The notes under the pieces are model-generated. The model was not told the DNA's origin. It searched no databases and was given only the letters and a program-made list of their open reading frames with translations. 64,000 nucleotides of DNA from Neonectria sp. B-13. Its lineage: Eukaryota > Ascomycota > Sordariomycetes > Hypocreales > Nectriaceae. The translations under genes were made by a program, and so were the position numbers. The first letter of the stretch is position 1; every line of letters begins with the position of its first letter. Positions 56,416 to 64,000 of this stretch are shown here, one piece after another. The stretch lies in assembly GCA_002682825.1 (NCBI GenBank), contig NOKP01000019.1:496001-560000 (forward strand). The letters are read 5' to 3'.

Positions 56416-59400
56416 ATGCCGCCCACCCACAAATGGCCCCAGAAGCATGGAGGATCTGCTGCTCCCTCTCCGCTCTCATCAGGGCCATCCAGATCAGTAT
56501 CATCACTATCGGGAAGCAACAATCTTTTTCCCGCATCCAGCAGTCGTAATCCTGCGTCCGCCTCCTTCTCCTCTCAATCCCGAACAATGGGCGAGGGCAT
56601 CCCTGGCTTTCGCACTTCCTTTGATGTCTCGGGCAAAGGTGGCGGCGCCTTCAAGCCCATCAGTGAGAACTTCTCGGTCAGCCCTGCCAACGGCACCATG
56701 TCGTTTTCGCTGCCCATCCACACTTCACCAGGTCGCAGTGGATATGGGCCTCAGCTGGCGCTTGGCTATGACTCAGGTGCTGGCAATGGGCTGTTTGGGT
56801 TCGGATGGAGCGCGTCGCTCCCGTCAATTCATCGGAAAACAACGCAGGCTGTCCCAAGATACTTGGACGACGAGGATGACATGGTTATGTCTGGAACCGA
56901 CATTGTCAGGAAACTGAAGAAGGACGGTTCTGTTGAAACAAGGACCGAATCGGGAGTTTGGGGCGACTTTGATGTTACCACTTTTCTTCCAAGAACAGAC
57001 TCTGCTTCTACGCGGATCGAGCGATGGGCCAACAAAACCGATCCCACAGACGTGCATTGGAGGACGATCTCATCGAACAATGAGACAACAATCTATGGCG
57101 ACAGTGACGACAGTCGGATCGTTGATACATCTCGGGGCAGCAGACGAATATTCTCCTGGATGCCGAGTCGATCTTATGATATATGTGGCAATGCCATCGA
57201 ATACACATACAAACAAGAAAACGCCAAGGGCATAGCCGGTACGGATGGAGTCATGCCTACCTGGGAGATAAATCGATCTCAGGAAGCGAGATGCCGTCAG
57301 AAATATATCAAGCGAGTCAAGTACGGCAACATGGTTCCAAACCGTGATCTGGAAACATGGGAGGCATCACAGTGGCCGCAAGACTGGATGTTTGAGCTCG
57401 TCTTTGACTACGGCGAGCACAGCCGTGCAAACCCAGGTACTGCCGAGTCTCAGAATTGGCCGGTCCGCCAGGATGCCTTTTCTCAAGGCCAGGCCGGATT
57501 CGAAATCCGCACGTATCGGCTCTGCAGGCGTATTATGATGTTCCACCACTTCCCCAAGCAGACCAAGAAGCCAGAGAATCTAGTCTACTCAACATCTATG
57601 CAGTTTGACGAGTCCCCGCAGAGGACTGTATTGAAGACCGTGTCCATGAGTGGTCACTCACTCGACAAAGCTGGCCCCGGAGATGCTACGCGCTACAGGT
57701 CAGAGACACTACCCCCGTGGTCATTTCAGTACACTGCAACGCCGGAACCCAGCCAGCTGTCAGCTCTCGAGGCCAACGTCGTCAACCTTCTTGAGCTGCC
57801 TGACCCAGACTCCAAGGTCTCGGAGTGGCTGGATCTCGACGGCGAAGGCATGCCAGGGCTGTTGACGAGATCTGAAGATGGCACGCTTTGCTACCAACGC
57901 AACAAAGGTCTGGGCTGTTCGGATGGCGAACCACAGTTTCGTGCACCGGTATTTCTTGCGCAGCAGCCCAGCATAACAGGTGGCACGTTTCAAGATCTCG
58001 ATCAAAACGGACATCTCAACTACGTTCTGCGAGACAGCCAACATTCTCTCCAGGGCTACTTTGAACGAGGGGACTCAGATACATGGAGTACATTTTCCAC
58101 ATTTCCCGAGACACCTAGCGGCGATATGTGGCAGGACACTCTCGAGATCGACTTGACCGGCGATGGTCGCGCCGATACTCTGTGTGTGGTGGACGACTCG
58201 CAAGCGCTGATATGGCAGCAAAACCTCGGGAAGAAGGGTCTCTCAGGATACAAACGCATCCATGAGCTAAACCCGAAAAGTCGCCCGCGCTTAGCTCAAA
58301 CGCCTGACACTCAGACTCATGTTGCCGACATGACAGGCAGTGGCTTGTCAGACCTGGTCGAGATTTCAGCAATGTCAATAAGATACTGGCCAAACATGGG
58401 ATACGGTCATTTCGGTGCCGCAGTTGAAATGGGTAACCCGCCAGTGCCATCGACAAGGGATGGCTTTGATCATGCTCGAGTCCGGCTCATGGATGTAGAC
58501 GGCAGCGGCACAACGGATCTGCTTTACATTCTCCCTACAGGTGGAGCAAATCTATACTATAACCTGAGCGGCAACTCTTGGAGTGACAAGGTCTTTATTC
58601 CACATCTCCCAGCGACAGCCACTCCCTCCTCCGTGTTTACCCTCGATATTCTCGGAAAGGGAACTATGTCTCTCTGTTGGGCAAATAACTCGAACGGCAT
58701 GACCAGAATCAAGTACCTTGATCTCATGGGGGACACGAAGCCACACCTTTTGCAGAGCTACAGCAACGGATTGGGCGCAACCACTTCGATAGCATACACG
58801 CCTTCCACCAAGTTCTATGTGGATGATGAGAATAGAGGGCTGCCATGGTCGACAAAACTGCCGTTTCCTGTTCAGTGTGTCTCCAAAGTTGAAGTGATGG
58901 ACGCCATAACAGGAAACCAACACGATACCGAGTACATTTATCACAACGGATGCTATGATCAAGTTGAGAAGCAGTTGGCTGGCTTTGAAATGGTAGAAGA
59001 GTTTCGCAGCGAGAAGCTCATCATCGGTGACAACGAGTCCTATGAACCTCCGGTCACACATACCAAATCCTGGTTTAGTGTTGGGCTGAGTCTTGAGGTT
59101 GATGAGTCTCGCTTCTTGACCAGACCGGTTGTATCTTCGAGTTTGCAGCATTCTGACAGCGACCCTGCAGAACGTTTGCAGGCACTCAAAGGAGTCAGCG
59201 TGCGGTCTGAGACTTACAGTCAAGACGGAACAGACAAGGCCGGCCTCCCATTTATGGTCCAAGAGCTGTCGTACCATATCAAGCTGCTTCAATCACGAGG
59301 GTCTAACAAGTATTCCGTGGTCCAGGTGAACCCCCGGGAGACTCTTTCCAAACAGTATGAGAGAAACATGCGAGATCCACGAGTCACACATGAAATTATC

Positions 59401-62400
59401 CTCAAAACCAATCTCTTTGGCGACGTGGAGGAGAGCTTACACATTGTTTATCCACGTACTGTGGAGACTGCCTTTACCGATGTTAACGAGAACCAAAAGG
59501 CTGGCAACATGGCATTCACCAACATTTTGTACACAGAGGAGGTTGTGGATAATTACAACTTTCGCAAGCCACTCGCATGGAGGCAGCAAGAACACGAGAT
59601 TCTTAACTTTTCGTTCAACGGAACCCTCAGTGTTGACGCAGCTCATCAATACGGCTTCCAAGGGCTACCTACGACCAAGTGTGCGGCTGTATGGAAGGCT
59701 TTACGCAAGGAGAACAGAGCGTTTTACATGGACTCTCTTCTCAACAACAGGCTCGGAGAGGGTAAGATGCAGGCACATTCGCTGTTGGATCAGACATATG
59801 CTCTTGCTTTCACGCCTGAGATTCTAGCCGAGACCGAACTGGGTCTGCGCAATTGCAAAGTTCCCGGTTCGGTCGAGAATATCTTGACACAGGGCAAGTA
59901 TGTGAAACTGGAACAGAGTGACAGTTGGTGGACCCCATCGTCTCGCTCCCTCTTCTGCCTCCCCAAGACTTCAGCGGCAGGAGAGGCGCTTGAGCAGGCT
60001 CGCAGATCATTCTACAATCCTTCATTCTTCATCGACCCTTTCAACAACGTGTCGCGGATCAAAATGGACGAGGGCTTTCTTTTAGCTGAACAAGTCGAAG
60101 ACGCCATGGGAAACGTATCGGTACTCGAGAACGACTACGAGCATCTACAGCCTGTCAAGATTACCGACTCGAATTTGAATACTGTGCAAGTTGTGCTTGA
60201 TCCTTTGGGTCACATGATTGCTTCTGCTGCTTTGGGTAAGGGGTCGAGCGCCGAAGAGGATGTTGACAGCGTCAATGAAGTGGTACTTGAGGTCAGTTCT
60301 GAGGATGTCGACAGCATCCTCCTTGATCCTACTGGAGAGGTCGCAAGTCGCGTCTTAGGAAATGCCGAAAGCAGAACAATTCATTGTCTCAATCGGTACG
60401 CTTTGTGGAAAGCCCAGCAGAACGAGAAAAGTCCGGAAGACACAAAGATTACGCAGACGTTGACCGCGACCAAAACTCCTGTACCAGCATTCTCAGTCCA
60501 CATTACGCGCGCTCTTTCATTCGGCAAATCCAGCAGTGAAGATATTCGAGTGACTATCTCTTACATGAACGGACTTGGGACTGAACTTCAAGAAGTGCAT
60601 CTAAATGACCCATCTACCTTCGACAAGACATGGCTAGTCCCTGGCCTTTCAATCTCGGACACACAAGGTCAAGTTGTTTGCACCTATGAGCCTCGCTTTG
60701 CAACTTCACCATTGCCGATCCTAGCCGGATCGATAAAAACCAACTCTACCATCACCTTCTACGATGCCATCGGTCGCAGTGTCGCCTCCCTCGCTGCTGA
60801 CTGCACGTGGTCGAAAACCGTGTATACTCCATGGACAACAGTCGAGTACAACGCCGGTGACTTGGTTCTTTGTTCCAGACCGCAAGATGATCCTGATGTT
60901 TGCCACTTCTTCACTCGGATCCCAGCTGCCCGGTACTCGCAGAGTTGGTATGACAAGCGAAAACTAGGGACACCCCAGGAGAAGCGAGCCGCGGAGAAAT
61001 CTGCCATCTATTCAAACGCTCCTCTCACCACCTACATCGGTAGCTGCGGGCTGCCTATCCGGACAGTTCGTGTAGCTGGGAGCAAGGCGTACACGCGAAG
61101 CTCCGCATACGACGTTAACGGAAACAAGGTTCGAGATGTCGACTCATACGACCGACTCGTGGAAAAAATGGTCTATGACAAGCTTGGCCGGCAGCTGCAG
61201 AGCATGGGAATGGACCGTGGAGAATCATGGACGTTACAAGACGCCCAAGGAGGAGAGCTCCTGTCGTGGAATTGCCGTGGATACTCTTTCATGACCCGGT
61301 ATGATGGTTTGCGACGCGAGATTGAGAAGCTGGCCGCCAAAAACAATGAGACACCAAAACTCGTCACGCGAATCACTTACGGAGAGGGTTGTACTGATGC
61401 AACGACTCTCAACCTGAAAGACCAAGTCTGGAAGGTGGAAGACCAAGCCGGTGTTCACCTCAATACGCGTTATGACATTCGCGGTCACTGCCTCGAGCAG
61501 ACGTTCCAGCCCACCCAAGAATACAAAGAGTTGGTGGACTGGAATATTAGTAACGCCCTCGAAAAGGCGATCTACGTTCATACATACAAGTACGATAACT
61601 CGGGTCAAGTGCTGGAGGAGAAGGATGCCCGAGGCAATCGTACTCGGAGACGGTTTGAGCGACAAGGACATGTCTGCACTGTCGATTTCAGCTCTACCGA
61701 GGACGGCGACTGGAACCCATATCTCTCGAGTGCAATCTTCTCTGCCGATGGTCTCCCTGTAAAGATCACCTACGGAAACAAGGTCGTCACGAACTTTTCC
61801 TACGACGAGGAGTCCAGACACCTTGTCTCGCAACGAACCACGCGCGCGTCTCGGGGCACAAGAGAGCTGCTTGAAGACTTGACACACATATACGACTGCA
61901 CCGGTCGTCGCATTCTCACTCAAGATGGTTCTGAACAAGTGAGATATTTTCGGGAAAGTCGCGTCAAGCCTGAATGGGACTACACGTACGATGTGACAGG
62001 CAGACTAGTGTCGGCCACTGGGAGAGCTCAGCTCTCCACGAAACTTGGCCACGGAAATCAGTTAAGCCCTCACAGCGCCATGAACGGTCTCAGCCCATCA
62101 CGCGGCATCACTGATGGCAACTTGCTCTACCAGTACGTCGAGACATACGAGTATGACCGCGAAGGCAACATACTACGGATGAAACACGACGCGCCATATA
62201 CCAAAGGCGTCACCGGCTGGACGAGATCTTACTTTTATGAAGAACAGAGTCTCCTCAGTCACGACCCCTTGATCAAATGCAATCGGCTCAGTAGGACAGC
62301 AATCGGAGACAAAGACGAGGGCAAGCATCTCTATGCTGGGGATGCTGGGCTCGCGGGCTGCGTGACCACGCTGCCCAAGTTCTCGGAGCTGGAATGGGGC

Positions 62401-63699
62401 ATCAACAACATGATGTCCTTCTCATCCACGCAGTATGTCAATGCTGGCACCCCAGAGCGAACATACTACGTCTATGACCACTCTGGTAAACGCGTACGCA
62501 AGGTGAGCGAGTCGGCTGCCAAGCCTGGTGAGCAACCTCGCAAGCAAAAGGATACACTATTCCTCGGCGATCTCGAGGTTCAAGGCCGAAGCGATGGGTC
62601 TTGTCTGTGGATTGCGTGTGTCAAAGGCGACGATACCTTGGCAATGGTGGAGGTCAGCAGCGCTAGGCAGGAGCCTCTGATACGATTCCAAACGGGAGAT
62701 AACATGGAGCTGGATGGCCAAGCCCAGCTCATATCTTACGAGGAGTACACTCCCTTTGGCACGGTTGTCTACTCGGCTGTGTATGGTGATGTCGAAGCCC
62801 CAAGGAGGTACCGGTTTGCCAAGTACGAGCACGACCGCGAGACGGGGTTATACCACTGCGGATGGCGTTACTACTGCCCATGGCTCGGCCGCTGGACCTC
62901 GCCGGATCCTCTCGGTGATATAGACGGGCCCAACCTCTATGAGTACGTCAACAACGACCCCATCAACTCGCACGACCCATCTGGAACATCAAGAGATGAT
63001 AAGAAAACAAAGGGCGTCAATCGGGCAGTGAAGAAAGGGCTCAATATCGTAAAGCAAAAAAAGAGAAAGGTTGGAAAACATTTGAAGGTCCAATTAGGCA
63101 AAGCAGGCGGACTTTTCAACCAAGTGAGGAAGGTTTTCGGCAAGAAGGTGAACAACACAATGAAAAATTTGAAAGCGGCCATCTTGGGAATGAAAAGTGG
63201 ATTCAGACCACATGGAGAGCAGCACCATTTGTTCCAAAAATCGTTTGCTCATTTCTTCGGTGCAGCTGGCATCAATCATAACGAGTTGACACTCTTCTGT
63301 GACAGGGACGTCCACAACGTTGTCGGGAACAAGCATGACGGTAACTGGGGGACCTTTTTCGCTACAAAGCTTCGCGACGTGGCCAACAACCACAACAAAA
63401 ACAAGAGCCTAATGAAGATGAAGGAACAGCTAGACAAGCTTGGGGACAAAGATATAACTGATGAGCTTCGGAATAATGGTTCCGATTTCTCCAGGGCTCT
63501 TCTCCAAGACATCAAGAAGAACAAGCCGCACTACAAACTGAGAATGATAAATCAGCTATCAGAAAACTTGACTGAAACTGGACTCCACCCGGATAAGATA
63601 GAAGGGTCTGTCAGGCCATACAAGGTCGCCTACGAGGACAGAGGTGACCTGTTAACCTGGAAAAAATATGAAAAGTTGTATTCGCCACCCGCTAGGTAG
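56416..63699 (+). CDS. Tc-toxin-type B/C fusion (SpvB-TcdB-RHS) protein
   Basis: One intronless frame of about 2427 residues; ATG 56416 is the first in frame, and a second ATG at 56587 starts where homology begins. In order: a Ser/Pro-rich leader (1-57); an SpvB-like domain (about 65-330); FG-GAP/VCBS-like Asp-rich loops near residues 527, 579, 638 and 693; TcdB-mid regions (about 760-1050); a long RHS/YD-repeat region (to about 2100, e.g. YDVNGNKVRD near 1565); the RHS core (about 2100-2190) with the GRWTSPDPLG...NLYEYVNNDP...DPSG signature where bacterial TcC proteins self-cleave; then ~235 variable residues. These carry HHLFQ...FF...GI...H...GNWGTFF (from about 2267), like HNH/Endo VII-type (DUF2380-like) toxin nucleases. 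In bacteria the B-C cocoon encloses the effector and docks on an A pore; no A gene is seen here. Bacterial origin by transfer is likely. Confidence 0.85.
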   Translation: MPPTHKWPQKHGGSAAPSPLSSGPSRSVSSLSGSNNLFPASSSRNPASASFSSQSRTMGEGIPGFRTSFDVSGKGGGAFKPISENFSVSPANGTMSFSLPIHTSPGRSGYGPQLALGYDSGAGNGLFGFGWSASLPSIHRKTTQAVPRYLDDEDDMVMSGTDIVRKLKKDGSVETRTESGVWGDFDVTTFLPRTDSASTRIERWANKTDPTDVHWRTISSNNETTIYGDSDDSRIVDTSRGSRRIFSWMPSRSYDICGNAIEYTYKQENAKGIAGTDGVMPTWEINRSQEARCRQKYIKRVKYGNMVPNRDLETWEASQWPQDWMFELVFDYGEHSRANPGTAESQNWPVRQDAFSQGQAGFEIRTYRLCRRIMMFHHFPKQTKKPENLVYSTSMQFDESPQRTVLKTVSMSGHSLDKAGPGDATRYRSETLPPWSFQYTATPEPSQLSALEANVVNLLELPDPDSKVSEWLDLDGEGMPGLLTRSEDGTLCYQRNKGLGCSDGEPQFRAPVFLAQQPSITGGTFQDLDQNGHLNYVLRDSQHSLQGYFERGDSDTWSTFSTFPETPSGDMWQDTLEIDLTGDGRADTLCVVDDSQALIWQQNLGKKGLSGYKRIHELNPKSRPRLAQTPDTQTHVADMTGSGLSDLVEISAMSIRYWPNMGYGHFGAAVEMGNPPVPSTRDGFDHARVRLMDVDGSGTTDLLYILPTGGANLYYNLSGNSWSDKVFIPHLPATATPSSVFTLDILGKGTMSLCWANNSNGMTRIKYLDLMGDTKPHLLQSYSNGLGATTSIAYTPSTKFYVDDENRGLPWSTKLPFPVQCVSKVEVMDAITGNQHDTEYIYHNGCYDQVEKQLAGFEMVEEFRSEKLIIGDNESYEPPVTHTKSWFSVGLSLEVDESRFLTRPVVSSSLQHSDSDPAERLQALKGVSVRSETYSQDGTDKAGLPFMVQELSYHIKLLQSRGSNKYSVVQVNPRETLSKQYERNMRDPRVTHEIILKTNLFGDVEESLHIVYPRTVETAFTDVNENQKAGNMAFTNILYTEEVVDNYNFRKPLAWRQQEHEILNFSFNGTLSVDAAHQYGFQGLPTTKCAAVWKALRKENRAFYMDSLLNNRLGEGKMQAHSLLDQTYALAFTPEILAETELGLRNCKVPGSVENILTQGKYVKLEQSDSWWTPSSRSLFCLPKTSAAGEALEQARRSFYNPSFFIDPFNNVSRIKMDEGFLLAEQVEDAMGNVSVLENDYEHLQPVKITDSNLNTVQVVLDPLGHMIASAALGKGSSAEEDVDSVNEVVLEVSSEDVDSILLDPTGEVASRVLGNAESRTIHCLNRYALWKAQQNEKSPEDTKITQTLTATKTPVPAFSVHITRALSFGKSSSEDIRVTISYMNGLGTELQEVHLNDPSTFDKTWLVPGLSISDTQGQVVCTYEPRFATSPLPILAGSIKTNSTITFYDAIGRSVASLAADCTWSKTVYTPWTTVEYNAGDLVLCSRPQDDPDVCHFFTRIPAARYSQSWYDKRKLGTPQEKRAAEKSAIYSNAPLTTYIGSCGLPIRTVRVAGSKAYTRSSAYDVNGNKVRDVDSYDRLVEKMVYDKLGRQLQSMGMDRGESWTLQDAQGGELLSWNCRGYSFMTRYDGLRREIEKLAAKNNETPKLVTRITYGEGCTDATTLNLKDQVWKVEDQAGVHLNTRYDIRGHCLEQTFQPTQEYKELVDWNISNALEKAIYVHTYKYDNSGQVLEEKDARGNRTRRRFERQGHVCTVDFSSTEDGDWNPYLSSAIFSADGLPVKITYGNKVVTNFSYDEESRHLVSQRTTRASRGTRELLEDLTHIYDCTGRRILTQDGSEQVRYFRESRVKPEWDYTYDVTGRLVSATGRAQLSTKLGHGNQLSPHSAMNGLSPSRGITDGNLLYQYVETYEYDREGNILRMKHDAPYTKGVTGWTRSYFYEEQSLLSHDPLIKCNRLSRTAIGDKDEGKHLYAGDAGLAGCVTTLPKFSELEWGINNMMSFSSTQYVNAGTPERTYYVYDHSGKRVRKVSESAAKPGEQPRKQKDTLFLGDLEVQGRSDGSCLWIACVKGDDTLAMVEVSSARQEPLIRFQTGDNMELDGQAQLISYEEYTPFGTVVYSAVYGDVEAPRRYRFAKYEHDRETGLYHCGWRYYCPWLGRWTSPDPLGDIDGPNLYEYVNNDPINSHDPSGTSRDDKKTKGVNRAVKKGLNIVKQKKRKVGKHLKVQLGKAGGLFNQVRKVFGKKVNNTMKNLKAAILGMKSGFRPHGEQHHLFQKSFAHFFGAAGINHNELTLFCDRDVHNVVGNKHDGNWGTFFATKLRDVANNHNKNKSLMKMKEQLDKLGDKDITDELRNNGSDFSRALLQDIKKNKPHYKLRMINQLSENLTETGLHPDKIEGSVRPYKVAYEDRGDLLTWKKYEKLYSPPAR

Positions 63700-64000
63700 A
63701 AAAGACCTTGGGGGTATTGAAAATAGCGTAGCAGATAGCTCAGCAGAATAGACTGGTTACTTCAACGTGAGATTTGTGTTTAAGTTTCAATCGCCTCGGG
63801 AAGTAAGATGCTAAGGTTATTTCATATTTCTAATAATCAGTTTACACTACCTACCCATTATTAGCTATCCCGAAACCTAATTACACATCTTACATCACTT
63901 GGACGCTCTCTTTCTCTTCAGCTTTAGGTCCCCAGGGGCTATATGACTTGTTATAGATAAACTATAAAGGCTAAACAAGAATGTCAATACAAGATTGTAC
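63700..64000. other. 3' flank of the Tc-like gene
   Basis: About 300 bp of moderately AT-rich sequence with no coding motif; it probably contains the 3' untranslated region. The window ends before any next gene. Confidence 0.5.

Noticed and set aside
58552..59292. 246-codon and 234-codon (61234-61938) minus frames within the Tc-like gene
   Set aside because: Antisense shadows of a 7.3-kb intact frame with clear domain content.
1..64000. tRNA, rRNA or telomere repeats
   Set aside because: I found no cloverleaf-like sequence (only a tRNA anticodon-arm match in the primer site), no rRNA-like block and no TTAGGG array by eye.

Overview
The window reads as an accessory, possibly subtelomeric, piece of a filamentous ascomycete (Pezizomycotina) genome. 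Reasons: genes carry short introns of 52-79 nt with GT...CTAAC-like...AG signals; the protein families are typically fungal (DUF3425 regulator, NmrA-like reductase, F-box proteins, OTT_1508-like deaminase, ASKHA-like secreted protein, PDDEXK_12 proteins); and the first 10 kb has the very AT-rich, C-to-T/G-to-A scrambled look of repeat-induced point mutation (RIP). I see nothing bacterial in gene layout.

Layout. 1-9.95 kb: gene-free AT-rich block built from at least seven copies, some nested, of one ~1.07 kb repeat, each holding a 16-bp tandem array; several copies have 12-bp target-site duplications. 10-29.8 kb: a mix of decayed genes (PDDEXK_12, nitrilase, metalloprotease, OTT_1508-like deaminase, thiolase), a miniature copia-type retroelement and its solo LTR, and a few intact genes (GNAT acetyltransferase, secreted ASKHA-like protein, a large 839-aa fungal protein with a HicA-like end). 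29.3-37.9 kb: remains of a catabolic or secondary-metabolism gene cluster (SCP-x-type thiolase, two flavin monooxygenases, acyl-CoA dehydrogenase, acyl-CoA ligase, fungal transcription factor), with one intact survivor, a four-exon NmrA/isoflavone-reductase-like gene. 38-42.6 kb: F-box genes (one intact, two relics) and an intact mitochondrial OsmC/Ohr-like gene. 42.9-45.7 kb: more relics.

46.2-50.4 kb is an intact small module: an acetoacetate-decarboxylase-like gene, divergent from a bZIP-type/DUF3425 regulator whose basic region is not followed by an evident leucine zipper, then a zinc alcohol dehydrogenase. TGACGT-type sites are clustered in the divergent promoter (two lie in a tandem duplication) and recur before the dehydrogenase, which suggests one small regulon. 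52.4-63.7 kb is an intact lectin/phospholipase/toxin module: a four-exon ricin-B-like lectin, a PI-PLC X-domain protein and, divergent from it, a 7.3-kb intronless ORF for a ~2427-aa Tc-toxin-type B/C fusion (SpvB, TcdB-mid, RHS) ending in a variable C-terminal domain with an HNH/Endo VII-like motif and an NLS-like basic stretch. That ORF is the most striking gene in the window.

All family assignments come from reading motifs by eye; no database search was run. Start codons were chosen at ATG.
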